Assembly: GCA_018368455.1 (NCBI GenBank)
Contig: JAGZEG010000016.1
Location: forward strand, 1-59,788
DNA length: 59,788 bases
Direction of reading: 5' to 3'
Origin: Coriobacteriia bacterium
Lineage (GTDB): Bacteria > Actinomycetota > Coriobacteriia > Coriobacteriales > UMGS124
Positions 9,636 through 18,184 of this stretch are shown here, one piece after another (position 1 is the first letter of the stretch; every line of letters starts with the position of its first letter). The translations under genes were made by a program, and so were the position numbers. A model generated the notes under the pieces. The model did no database searches, was not told the DNA's origin, and saw nothing but the letters and a program-made list of their open reading frames with translations.

Positions 9636-10806
9636 GTCGAACGTGAGGGAGACGAAGCGGCACCCGCTGGGACGACGGGCGTTTCTCGCTGCGTGCGCCG
9701 CGCTGCCGCTCGTAGCGCTGGGCGGCTGCGGGCCGTCCGACACCATGCCCGCAGAGGGTGGCTCCGAGCCTGAAAGCGCGCCTTCCTCAAGCGCCGCAGA
9801 CTCGGTCGCGAAGGGTCCCGGCGTCTCCTCGTCGGCGGCCGACGCTTCCGGTCCCGCCTCGACTGCGTTCTTCGCGTTCGACACGCTCGTGCAGGTCTCG
9901 GCCTACGGTGCTTCCGACGAGCTGCTCGCCGACATCCAGAGCGGCTGCGCCCGCTACGAGCAGCTGTTCTCGGTACAGCTCGATGGCTCCGACATCTCGC
10001 GCATAAACGCCGCCGGCGGCGCGCCCGTGGAGGTTGACCCCGACACGGCCGACCTCATCGCCCGCTCGCTTGAGCTGTGCGAGCGCACGGACGGGGCCTT
10101 CGACATCACGATCGGCGCCGCCAGCCTGCTGTGGGACTTCGAGGACGCCGTGAAGCCTTCCGACGATGCGCTCGAGGAGGCGGCGCGCCACGTCGACTAC
10201 CGGCGCGTCTCCGTGGAGGGGACGACCGTGACGCTAGAGGACCCCGACGCCCGCCTCGACCTGGGGGGCGTTGCCAAGGGTTGGATAGCGCAGGCCATCA
10301 CCGACAAGCTCACGGCGGCCGGCGTCACGTCGGGCCTCATCAACCTCGGCACGAGCAGCGTGTACGCGCTGGGCACCAAGCCCGACGGCACGCCGTGGCA
10401 GATCGGCCTTCGCGACCCGCGCAACAGCATGGCGGCGTTGATGGGCGACGCGAACGGCCTCATCGGCAAGGTGGGCGTCGCCGACCGGGCCCTGGTGACG
10501 AGCGGCCTGTATGACCGGCACTTCGAGCAGGACGGCGTCGACTACCACCACATCCTCGACCCGAAGACGGGCTACCCCGTGCAGACGGACCTCGCGGGCC
10601 TGTCTGTCGTTCTGCCCTCGTCGCTGGCGGGCGACGCCCTGTCGACAGCCCTGTTCGTCATGGGCGTGGACGGGGCGCGCTCTTGGCTCGCCGATAACGC
10701 CGACTTGCAGGCGGAGGCCCTGTTCGTCGACGCTGACGATGCCGTGACGTTCACCGACGGCTTTGAGCAGGCGTACGGCTACGTGCCCCTGGGGGCGGCG
10801 TCGTGA
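9628..10806 (+). CDS. apbE: FAD:protein FMN transferase, lipoprotein
   Basis: 392 aa, start ATG 9628 inside the previous gene. The N-terminus has a basic hydrophobic signal ending in a lipobox-like LGGCG, so the enzyme is probably lipid-anchored outside the membrane. The ApbE fold is clear: FFAFDTLVQVSAYG near residue 85, then LDLGGVAKGWIAQ and HHILDPKTGYPV, which contain the FAD- and Mg-binding residues. ApbE attaches FMN through a phosphoester bond to Thr in FMN_bind-domain proteins. A likely client in this window is the flavoprotein at 51683. Confidence 0.93.
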   Translation: MSESNVRETKRHPLGRRAFLAACAALPLVALGGCGPSDTMPAEGGSEPESAPSSSAADSVAKGPGVSSSAADASGPASTAFFAFDTLVQVSAYGASDELLADIQSGCARYEQLFSVQLDGSDISRINAAGGAPVEVDPDTADLIARSLELCERTDGAFDITIGAASLLWDFEDAVKPSDDALEEAARHVDYRRVSVEGTTVTLEDPDARLDLGGVAKGWIAQAITDKLTAAGVTSGLINLGTSSVYALGTKPDGTPWQIGLRDPRNSMAALMGDANGLIGKVGVADRALVTSGLYDRHFEQDGVDYHHILDPKTGYPVQTDLAGLSVVLPSSLAGDALSTALFVMGVDGARSWLADNADLQAEALFVDADDAVTFTDGFEQAYGYVPLGAAS

Positions 10807-11384
10807 GCGCCGACCCGAACCGGCAGGGTGGCCCCGGCTGCGTGCGTCTTGACGAGCGGGGCTGGTGGCTGACGCGCGCCGACGCCCTCGTTTTGGCAGG
10901 CTCGCTGCTCGTGGCCGGCGGTGTCGCCGCGACGACGTGGTTCGGCGTCGGGGGCGGTGCGGCCCCCACGGCCTCAGACTCGGGAGACGCCCCGAATCCC
11001 ACGGATGGCCTCGACTCCGTCGTCGGCTACGTCGACGGCGCCTCGACGCTGCCCGACACTCCCGGCGCGGACGCCTCGGGCGGCTCTGACGCCGCAGGCT
11101 CTCTCCCCGGGGCCGGCCTGTACGCCGTCGTCCAGAACACGCGTGGCTTCTGCGAGGTGCTGCCGCTCGACGCTGACACGACGCTGACGGTGAGCAGCGA
11201 CCTAGGCGAGAACGTCGTCGCCATCAGCGGGGGAGCGGTGCGGGTCGACAGCTCGGACTGCAAGAACCAGGTGTGCGTCGACAGCGGGTCGGCAAGCTGG
11301 CCCGGCCAGGTCATCACGTGCCTGCCTCACCAGCTCGTCGTTCAGGTTGTGCGCGATCCCGCCGACGCCTCGCGCCTCTCATAG
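10803..11384 (+). CDS. NusG domain II-containing exported/membrane protein
   Basis: 193 aa, GTG start overlapping the apbE stop (GTGA). One N-terminal membrane segment (residues about 27-47) and a Ser/Gly/Asp-rich linker precede a NusG_II domain. The domain has the family's Cys-rich signature: DCKNQVCV, a spacer, then ITCLPHQLVV. It shares only this fold with the transcription factor NusG; these proteins occur with Gx and ApbE in flavinylation gene sets. It probably acts on the outer face of the membrane. It closes the operon. Confidence 0.88.
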   Translation: MSADPNRQGGPGCVRLDERGWWLTRADALVLAGSLLVAGGVAATTWFGVGGGAAPTASDSGDAPNPTDGLDSVVGYVDGASTLPDTPGADASGGSDAAGSLPGAGLYAVVQNTRGFCEVLPLDADTTLTVSSDLGENVVAISGGAVRVDSSDCKNQVCVDSGSASWPGQVITCLPHQLVVQVVRDPADASRLS

Positions 11385-11547
11385 CCTGTCGGCGTCGCGG
11401 GCTTAGCCTGCGCCTCCCGACCGTTCGGCCCATCTCTCGCAACGTTTGCCTTGTGTAACGGGTACCATGGTGTGCGTGTGCCGGGCTCGGCGTCGACCAA
11501 GCGCCCATCCCGGCCGACCCTATCCACGAGGGAAGGACCATCGAGCT

Positions 11548-12639
11548 ATGGCAGACTCAACCCAGGGCAAGACCCGCCTCTGCGTCATATTTGGCGGCAC
11601 GTCCACCGAGCACGAGATATCCCAGCGCTCGGCCGACACCGTGCTGCGCGGCCTTGATACCAACAAGTACGACCTCGTGCTCATCGGCATCACGGCCGAC
11701 GGCACGTGGCTGCGCTACCGCGGCGCCATCGACGACGTGTTCGGCGGCCAGTGGCAGACGCACGACTGCACGCCTGCGTTCATCAGCCCGAGCCGCGACA
11801 TCCACGGCATCGTCGAGCTGCGCGAGGACGGCACGTTCTCGACGGAGCGCATCGACGTCGTCCTGCCGGTGCTGCATGGCCGCGGCGGCGAGGACGGCTC
11901 CATCCAGGGCCTGTTCGAGCAGGCTGGCCTGCCCTACGTCGGTTGCGGCATCCTGTCGTCGGCGCTGTGCATGGACAAGGCGACGACGTACGGCCTCGTT
12001 GAGGAGGCTGGCGTGCGCTGCCCGCGCTGTCATGCCATCGTCGGCGACCCGGACATGGAGCAGGCGCGCGCTTTCGCGGCGGACCTGGGCTACCCGCTGT
12101 TCGTGAAGCCGGCCAACGGCGGCTCGTCGTTCGGCATCAGCAAGGTCGAGAGCGAGGACCAGCTGGCCGAAGCGCTGGCGACGGCACGCTCCATGGACTT
12201 CAAGATCGTCATGGAGAGCGCCATCACGGGCAGCGAGGTCGGCTGCGGCGTCCTGGGCGCAGCTGGCGGCGACCTCATCTGCGGCGTGCCCGACCAGATC
12301 ACGGTGCAGAGCGGCTTCTTCCGCATCCACCAGGAGGCCAAGCCTGGCGAGAACAAGGAGAACGCCAAGATCATCTGCCCGGCGGAGATCTCGGCTGAGG
12401 ATGCGGCTCGCGCCCAGGAGACGGCCCGCACGATCTACCGCGCGCTGGGCTGCGACGGCCTGGCACGCGTCGACATGTTCCTGACGCCTGAGGGCGAGTT
12501 TGTGTTCAACGAGGTCAACACGATGCCCGGCATGACGTACTACAGCCGCTATCCCGCCATGCTGCGCGAGGCCGGATACGACGTGCCCGAGATGCTTGAC
12601 CGCATCATCGACCTGGCGCTGGAGAAGGGCGCTCGCTAA
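11548..12639 (+). CDS. ddl: D-alanine--D-alanine/D-lactate ligase with VanA/VanB-like omega loop
   Basis: 363 aa, ATG 11548 after GAGGGAAGGA. ATP-grasp ligase: N-terminal VIFGGTSTEHEIS, GEDGSIQGLFE, FVKPANGGSSFG, and metal-binding VFNEVNTMPG. Housekeeping D-Ala-D-Ala ligases carry a Tyr-containing omega loop (KYxxD type). This protein instead has FFRIHQEAKPG with His261 where VanA and VanB have their D-lactate-selecting His. The flanking residues also follow VanA/VanB. No vanH or vanX is adjacent. It is either the cell's normal cytoplasmic ligase with altered specificity or an isolated resistance-type ligase. D-lactate use is inferred, not shown. Confidence 0.88.
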   Translation: MADSTQGKTRLCVIFGGTSTEHEISQRSADTVLRGLDTNKYDLVLIGITADGTWLRYRGAIDDVFGGQWQTHDCTPAFISPSRDIHGIVELREDGTFSTERIDVVLPVLHGRGGEDGSIQGLFEQAGLPYVGCGILSSALCMDKATTYGLVEEAGVRCPRCHAIVGDPDMEQARAFAADLGYPLFVKPANGGSSFGISKVESEDQLAEALATARSMDFKIVMESAITGSEVGCGVLGAAGGDLICGVPDQITVQSGFFRIHQEAKPGENKENAKIICPAEISAEDAARAQETARTIYRALGCDGLARVDMFLTPEGEFVFNEVNTMPGMTYYSRYPAMLREAGYDVPEMLDRIIDLALEKGAR

Positions 12640-12682
12640 GTCCTTGCTCTCTGAGACCCGTTTCGGCGGGTGTGCATGAAAA

Positions 12683-12727
12683 GGGGGAGGCCGCCTCGTC
12701 TGGAGACGGCCTCCCCCTCGTTGTTCT
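12683..12727. terminator. Bidirectional terminator between convergent genes
   Basis: An 11-bp perfect stem (12683-12693 with 12707-12717) is flanked by AAAAG on the left and a T-rich stretch on the right. It lies between ddl and the convergent HicB-like gene and can serve both. Confidence 0.85.
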
Positions 12728-12743
12728 CTGGCGATGCGTGCGC

Positions 12744-13247
12744 TTAGTCCTCGAGCAGGTCATTCGTGCCGTACATGCCGGCCGGGCAGGTAGCGGCGTG
12801 CTTCGAGGGACGGCCGGGCTTGCGCGGGTGCTCGATGCGGTCCTTGACGGAGTCGGTCGAGATGAACCACAGGCCACCGTGCTTGCGCGACTCGAGGCGA
12901 CCGGCGCGGGCGAGGGCGCGGATGCGGCTCGTGGAGACGTTGAGCATCTCGGCTGCGGCCGCCACGGTGCAGTAGCCGGGCAGCAGTCCCTCCTGCGAGT
13001 CGAGGTCGACGGATATGCTCATGACGAGCCCGCCAGCGGGGGCCTCGTGGCCGTAGAGCGTCTGCGGTAGGGTCTCGTTGTTGCGCACGCAGCAGCAGAC
13101 ATGGTATGCGATGACGGAGGCGGCAACGGCCGCGGCCTCAGGCTCGCTGCTTGCTGGCCAGCTCACGCCCGGGCGCAGGTCAGGACATTCGACCCGGTAT
13201 CCGCCAAAGTCGTTCGGTATGATCACAGCTTCGTAACTCACGTGCAT
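12744..13247 (-). CDS. HicB-like domain fused to helix-turn-helix DNA-binding domain
   Basis: 167 aa, start ATG 13247 preceded by GGGGGGA. The first 70 residues (YEAVIIPNDFGGYRVECPD...) resemble the HicB antitoxin RNase-H-like fold. Residues about 95-150 form an excisionase/MerR-like HTH (VAAAAEMLNVSTSRIRALA, then RLESRKHGGLWFI). HicB antitoxins often carry a DNA-binding domain for autoregulation. No HicA toxin lies on either side, so it is either an orphan or a repurposed regulator. Confidence 0.7.
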   Translation of the reverse strand: MHVSYEAVIIPNDFGGYRVECPDLRPGVSWPASSEPEAAAVAASVIAYHVCCCVRNNETLPQTLYGHEAPAGGLVMSISVDLDSQEGLLPGYCTVAAAAEMLNVSTSRIRALARAGRLESRKHGGLWFISTDSVKDRIEHPRKPGRPSKHAATCPAGMYGTNDLLED

Positions 13248-13697
13248 CGGCGTCGTCCCCCCGGTATTGACGCCCAGACCGTCGTGCGCGACAGGCGCGC
13301 GCGGCGGGTGGTCTGTGCTGTGCCGTCGGAGGCGCGCAAGGAGCGCGCCGCTGGCGGTCGCGATGGGTAGTGACCTGCGTTCCACGGCGCAGTATACGTC
13401 GTCCTTCATTTCTTAATGGCTCTACTCGCTCAATGAGAACCAGTATCCATATAACTGCAAAGCATGTTGCGAGTTCGTGATCTAACAAATAATAAATTAA
13501 TATATTAGGCATTATACGATGCAGACTTCAAATCCTACGCATCAGTTTGTAATTATTCAATAAGGCATGACCGGCCAAGAAGTGGGCGCCGTGCATCATA
13601 AAACCATAGTAATATAAGGTGAATATGGGGAGTTGCAGAGATGTGACAAAAGAGGACGCGCCCTGTGTGTTAAGGGAGCGTTTGGGCACATACGAAA
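13248..13697. other. AT-rich intergenic stretch beside tRNA-Lys
   Basis: No gene is visible. Bases about 13405-13640 are far richer in A+T than the surrounding DNA and contain several chance -10-like boxes but no coding pattern. It lies at the 3' side of tRNA-Lys, a usual integration site, so it may be the scar of a lost element. Confidence 0.4.
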
Positions 13698-13728
13698 GAA
13701 CCCCTGGGCTGCGAAGCCTCAGGGGTTC
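13692..13728 (-). terminator. Terminator downstream of tRNA-Lys
   Basis: A 9-bp stem GAACCCCTG/CAGGGGTTC (13698-13706 with 13720-13728) is followed on the minus strand by TTTCG. It lies 14 bases past the tRNA 3' end. Confidence 0.8.
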
Positions 13729-13741
13729 GAAGAAGCGAAGA

Positions 13742-13818
13742 TGGTGGGCCGTCAGGGATTCGAACCCTGGACCTTGGGATTAAGAGTCCCCTGCTCTGGC
13801 CAGCTGAGCTAACGGCCC
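13742..13818 (-). tRNA. tRNA-Lys (anticodon CTT)
   Basis: Full cloverleaf on the minus strand. The acceptor GGGCCGT pairs with ACGGCCC, the D-arm is GCTC...GAGC, the anticodon loop CTCTTAA gives CTT, and the T-arm is CAGGG TTCGAAT CCCTG. The 3' CCA is encoded. The outermost anticodon-stem pair is a mismatch. Confidence 0.95.
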
Positions 13819-14025
13819 ATCTCACAGCGGCGATCTTGCATGTGCATGACCTCCAACTGCGACGGGGAACAATACGCCTCCGATTTCGATTGTGCAAGAG
13901 GATGAGGCTGATTCGCTGGATTTCGCTATGCGTCTCCCCGGAATCGACACGTTGCCTCGCCACCTCCGTAGTAATGTGCAACGCATCAGATAGGGCAGGC
14001 GAGACGGGGGAGGGCGAGGCCATTC

Positions 14026-14748
14026 ATGGTGAGTGCAAGCGAGCGCGAGGCGGCCGACGCTCGAGATCTGGCGGGCCGACACTGCGTGATATTCGACTTC
14101 GACGGCACGCTTGCCGACACGAAGCCGGGCATCGTCGCCACGGCCGTCAAGGTACTGCGGGCGTGGGGCATGACCGACGAGCAGATCGGCGATGCGGGGC
14201 GCCTCGTGGGTCCGCCGTTTCCGCGTGCCTACTCTGACATATATGGCGTGTCGCCCGAGGAGGCCGTCGAGCTCGCGCGCCGCTACAGCGAGGAGTACGC
14301 CAAGCTGGGCCCCGAGTCCCACGCACTGTTCCCTGGCATGGGCGAGCTGCTGCGCGAGCTGCGCGACCGCGGGCGACGGCTGGCCGTGGCGACGTCGAAA
14401 CATCAGGAGACGGCCGCGCGCTTTCTCGAGGAGGATGGCGTGCTTGACCTGTTCGACGTCGTGGCGGGCAAAGTTGACCCGGCCCACGCTGACAAGGCGA
14501 CAGCCGTGCGCCGTGTGCTGAGCGGCCTGGGCGTCGGGGCTGACGATGCCGTCATGGTGGGCGATCGCTTCTACGACGTCGAGGGCGCGCGGGCAAACGG
14601 CGTGCCCTGCGTCGGCGTGCTGTTTGGCACGGCCACGCGCGACGAGCTTGAGGACGCGGGTGCGGCGGCTGTCGTGAGCAGCGCCGACGAGCTGCGCTCC
14701 GTGCTGCTGGGTCTTGAGGCCCCGACGAACGAGGAGGGCGCGCGATGA
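14026..14748 (+). CDS. HAD-superfamily phosphatase (phosphoglycolate phosphatase-like)
   Basis: 240 aa, ATG 14026 after GGGGGAGGGCGAGG. Motif I FDFDGTLADT (nucleophile Asp), a helical cap domain, motif II ATSKHQ, and motif III/IV VMVGDRFYDVEGA are all intact. Cap type and length fit the Gph/PgmB-like subfamily. The substrate is unknown; candidates are phosphoglycolate or a sugar phosphate. The stop overlaps the next gene by ATGA, so the two are coupled. Confidence 0.88.
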   Translation: MVSASEREAADARDLAGRHCVIFDFDGTLADTKPGIVATAVKVLRAWGMTDEQIGDAGRLVGPPFPRAYSDIYGVSPEEAVELARRYSEEYAKLGPESHALFPGMGELLRELRDRGRRLAVATSKHQETAARFLEEDGVLDLFDVVAGKVDPAHADKATAVRRVLSGLGVGADDAVMVGDRFYDVEGARANGVPCVGVLFGTATRDELEDAGAAAVVSSADELRSVLLGLEAPTNEEGAR

Positions 14749-15950
14749 TCTACCTCGACAACGCCGCGACGACGTTTCCCAAGCCCGAGTGCGTCTACGA
14801 GGCGTGCGACACGTTCGCCCGCACGGCGGCCGTCAACGCCGGCCGAGGCGCGTACAAGGCCGCCCGGGCCGCCACAGCCATGATCCGCGACGTCAAGGCA
14901 CGCATCGTGAGCCTTGTCGACGCTCGCGACCAGGCTGAGGTCGCGCTGACACCTTCCGTCACCATCGCGCTCAACCAGGTTATCGGCGGGCTGCCATGGC
15001 GCGAGGGCGACGTGGCTTACGTCTCGCCCTACGAGCACAACGCCGTGCTGCGCCCGCTCGAGCTGCTGCGCGAGAGGGTGGGCATCCGCGTCGAGGAGCT
15101 GCCGCTGGCTGCTGACCTCTCCATCGACCTCGACGCCTGTGAGCAAGCTTTCGCCCAGCTGCCGCCCGACCTCGTGTGCGTGAGCGCCATCAGCAACGTC
15201 ACGGGCTACGTGCTGCCTGCGCGCGACGTGTTCGTGCGGGCCAAAGACGCGCGTCCCTCGTGCTTCACGCTGCTCGACGCCGCCCAGGCCATGGGGCTGC
15301 TGCGCCTGCGCTTCGGCGCCCTGCGCGCCGATGCCGTGACGTTTGCGGGCCACAAGACGCTCTATGCGCCGTTCGGCGTGGCCGGAGTGCTGCTGAAGAA
15401 CGGCGTGCAGCTCTCCGAGGTGCTGGCCGGCGGCAACGGCATCCGCTCCGAGGACCCGCACATGCCGCGCACGTTGCCTGAGAAGCTCGAGTGCGGCAGC
15501 GCCGACACCGTGGCCATCGCGGGGCTGGCCACGTCCCTGGAGTGGCTGAACGGGCGCGACCTGTGGGGTCACGAGCACGGCCTCATGGCTTACCTGCTGC
15601 CGCGGCTCGCCGAGGTGCCGGGCGTCACGATATACCGCGCGCCGCTCGTCGGGGAGGACGGCCTCGGCGTGCAGGCAGGCGTCGTCTCGTTCAACCTCGA
15701 CGGATTCCGGGCCAACGAGGTCGGTGCCCTGCTCGACGCCCAGGCCGACATCGCCGTGCGCGCGGGGCATCACTGCGCGGGGCGCATCCATCGCCACCTC
15801 AATGACCGCGAGCACGACGGCACGGTGCGCGTGAGCGTTGGCGCGTTCACGACCCGCGCGGACATCGACGCCCTGCTGCAGGCGCTACAATCTATCGACC
15901 GCGAGGCACTGAAGGGCATCGACGCGAACGTCCTGCGAGGAAACTGCTGA
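14745..15950 (+). CDS. Class V aminotransferase (cysteine desulfurase-like)
   Basis: 401 aa. The fold-type I PLP enzyme begins YLDNAATTFPKP, the usual cysteine desulfurase start. The PLP lysine is in FAGHKTLYAPFG. A His-Cys element near the C-terminus (RAGHHCAGRIH) corresponds to the SufS-like active-site cysteine loop, so desulfurase or selenocysteine lyase activity is plausible. No SUF or tRNA-thiolation partner is adjacent, and the only neighbour in the operon is the HAD phosphatase. Confidence 0.85.
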   Translation: MIYLDNAATTFPKPECVYEACDTFARTAAVNAGRGAYKAARAATAMIRDVKARIVSLVDARDQAEVALTPSVTIALNQVIGGLPWREGDVAYVSPYEHNAVLRPLELLRERVGIRVEELPLAADLSIDLDACEQAFAQLPPDLVCVSAISNVTGYVLPARDVFVRAKDARPSCFTLLDAAQAMGLLRLRFGALRADAVTFAGHKTLYAPFGVAGVLLKNGVQLSEVLAGGNGIRSEDPHMPRTLPEKLECGSADTVAIAGLATSLEWLNGRDLWGHEHGLMAYLLPRLAEVPGVTIYRAPLVGEDGLGVQAGVVSFNLDGFRANEVGALLDAQADIAVRAGHHCAGRIHRHLNDREHDGTVRVSVGAFTTRADIDALLQALQSIDREALKGIDANVLRGNC

Positions 15951-15967
15951 ACGCCTGCGAGTGCGGC

Positions 15968-16060
15968 CACGGAGCACGGAACACTTGCGGCCGCAACTCA
16001 CGGAGTACGGAGCGCTCGCAGGTGCAACCCAAGGAGCACGGAGCGGCGTCTGTGGTGCCC
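15968..16060 (+). repeat. Three degenerate 31-bp tandem repeats
   Basis: CACGGAGCACGG, CACGGAGTACGG and CAAGGAGCACGG start at 15968, 15999 and 16030, an exact 31-base period. The second half of each unit is more variable. They fill much of the gap before the Old Yellow Enzyme gene. Units abut without spacers. Confidence 0.7.
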
Positions 16061-16186
16061 CAGATGCAAGGCGCCCGGTGGTGATGCGTATTGGACATAC
16101 GTGAGCCGCCGGGGAACGCGGCAGATGGGGCGCCACAGCCGGCGCCATGCAGGTTGAATAACGATCAGGTAAGAGGGAGTTCACCT

Positions 16187-18157
16187 ATGGCGTATGACAA
16201 GCTGTTCGAAAAAGGCTTCATCGGCAACGTAAAGATCCGCAACCGCGGCGCCATGATGCCGATGGCGACGGACCTCGCCGACAAGGATGGCATCGCGACG
16301 CCGCGCCTCATCCGCTACTACGAGCGCCGCGCCCAGGGTGGCATCGGCCTCATCGTTAACGAATATACGGGCGTCGACGACGTCGACTCCATCCCCTCGA
16401 TCCACAACCTGCGCGCCGCGCGCGACTACCACATCTCCGAGCTCGAGAAGCTCACCGACGCCGTGCACCTTCACGGCGCGCGCATCTTCGCGCAGATCCA
16501 CCACGGCGGTGCCACGTCCAACCCTGCCTTTACCGGCCGACAGAACATCGCGCCTTCCGCGGTGCCCATCGCCGACGGCCGTCCTGTCCCGCGTGAGATG
16601 ACGCTCGAGGACATCAAGCGCGTCGAGGGCAAGTTCGTCGACGCTGCCGTGCGCTGCGCCAAGGCGGGTTACGACGGCGTCGAGCTGCACGGCGCCCACG
16701 GCTACCTCATTGCGCAGTTCTTCTCGAAGTACTACAACCGCCGCACGGACGAGTACGGCGGAAGCGTCGAGAACCGCTGCCGCTTCGTGGCCGAGATCAT
16801 CGCTGGTATCCGCGAGCGCCTGGGGGCGAGCTTCCCGGTGACGCTGCGCATGTGCGGCGACGAGATGACGCCGGTCGAGGGTTTCCTTTCGCTGGAGGAG
16901 GGCGTCGAGATTGCGCGCTACCTCGAGGGATGCGGCCTGGACGCCATCTCCATCAGCTGTGGCAGCGCGCGCAACGGCGACGCCAACTGTGAGCCGTTCT
17001 CCTACCGCACCGGCTGGAAGTGGCACGTCGGCCGCGCCTACAAGGAGGCGCTGTCCATCCCCGTTATCGCGACAGGCACCGTCAAGACGCCCGAGGACGC
17101 CGAGGCCATGCTCGAGCAGGGCGTGTGCGACTTTGTGGGCCTGGGTCGCTCTCAGCTGGCCGACCCCGACTTCATGAACAAGGCCCGCGCCGGCCGCGCC
17201 GATGAGATCCGTGGGTGCATCGGCTGCCTGTACTGCCGCGAGCGCGTGCTGGGCAAGGCGCTGCCCATCCGCTGCGCCGTGAACGCCCAGGCTGCCCGCG
17301 AGGACGAGCTGGACGCGCTGCCTGCGGTGCCGGCGAGCTCTCAGGGCCGCGCCGTCGCCGTCGTGGGCGGCGGCCCTGCCGGCATGGAGGCGGCGCGCGT
17401 GGCGGCACTGCGCGGCTATCACGCGGTGCTGTTTGAGCGTGCGGGCGAGCTGGGCGGCACGCTGAACATCGCCGATAAGACGCCGCTCAAGGAGAAGCTG
17501 ACGCGCTTGACGCGCACGCTGGCTCGCCAGTGCGAGGTCGCCGGCGTCGAGGTGCGCCTGGGCTGTGAGGCGACGCCGGCCGACGTGGCGGCGCTCGACC
17601 CGGCGGCCGTCATCGTGGCGTGCGGCGCGACGCCGAAGGTGCCGGCGAGCGTGCCGGGCATCGATGGGCCGCGCGTGTGCACGGCCGAGGACGTCATCAC
17701 GGGCGTCGCGGAGCCGATCGGGAAGGTTGCCGTCATCGGCGGCGGCCTGACGGGGCTTGAGGCGGCCGAGGTGTTGCTCGATCGCGGCCTCGACGTGACG
17801 ATCGTCGGTCGCGCGCCGATGCTGGGGCGCAACGTGTTTGGCGCCATCCTCAACGACCAGCTCAGCCGCATCATGCCGCACGATCCTACTGTGCTGACCG
17901 GTAGCTGCCTCGAGGAGGTACGCGACGGGGCCATCGTCGTGCGCTCCGTGGCAGACGGGGCGCTCTCGGAGGTGGCGGTCGACTGGGTCGTGCTGGCGCT
18001 CGGCGTGAGTCCGCGCTGCGACGTCGTGGAGGCGTTTGAGCAGGCGCCCGAGCTTGCCGGCGTGCCCGTTGTGGCTGCGGGCGACGCCGCGAAGGCCGGG
18101 CGCGTCGCCGAGGCCGTGTGCGGTGGCTTCGAGGCCGCCTTCGCACTGCAGGCGTAG
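16187..18157 (+). CDS. Old Yellow Enzyme-type NADH:flavin oxidoreductase (2,4-dienoyl-CoA reductase-like)
   Basis: 656 aa, ATG 16187 after AGAGGGAG. The N-terminal FMN barrel (residues 1-360) has the family's HGAHGYLIAQFFSKYYNRR. A 4Fe-4S site follows in CIGCLYCRERV and the later RCAVN. The C-terminal half has two dinucleotide folds (VVGGGPAGMEAAR and VIGGGLTGLEAAE). Domain order and length match FadH, BaiCD/BaiH and related three-cofactor enoate reductases. Electrons pass from NAD(P)H through FAD and the cluster to FMN, which reduces an activated C=C bond. The substrate cannot be assigned. Confidence 0.93.
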   Translation: MAYDKLFEKGFIGNVKIRNRGAMMPMATDLADKDGIATPRLIRYYERRAQGGIGLIVNEYTGVDDVDSIPSIHNLRAARDYHISELEKLTDAVHLHGARIFAQIHHGGATSNPAFTGRQNIAPSAVPIADGRPVPREMTLEDIKRVEGKFVDAAVRCAKAGYDGVELHGAHGYLIAQFFSKYYNRRTDEYGGSVENRCRFVAEIIAGIRERLGASFPVTLRMCGDEMTPVEGFLSLEEGVEIARYLEGCGLDAISISCGSARNGDANCEPFSYRTGWKWHVGRAYKEALSIPVIATGTVKTPEDAEAMLEQGVCDFVGLGRSQLADPDFMNKARAGRADEIRGCIGCLYCRERVLGKALPIRCAVNAQAAREDELDALPAVPASSQGRAVAVVGGGPAGMEAARVAALRGYHAVLFERAGELGGTLNIADKTPLKEKLTRLTRTLARQCEVAGVEVRLGCEATPADVAALDPAAVIVACGATPKVPASVPGIDGPRVCTAEDVITGVAEPIGKVAVIGGGLTGLEAAEVLLDRGLDVTIVGRAPMLGRNVFGAILNDQLSRIMPHDPTVLTGSCLEEVRDGAIVVRSVADGALSEVAVDWVVLALGVSPRCDVVEAFEQAPELAGVPVVAAGDAAKAGRVAEAVCGGFEAAFALQA

Positions 18158-18184
18158 AGGCGAGACGTGGGGGGTGGATCGCGT

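Noticed and set aside
10803..11384. Transcription factor NusG
   Set aside because: Only the domain II fold is shared; it has a membrane anchor, a Cys-rich signature and no NGN domain.
15968..16060. CRISPR array
   Set aside because: The 31-bp units are adjacent with no spacers, are degenerate, and no cas genes are present.
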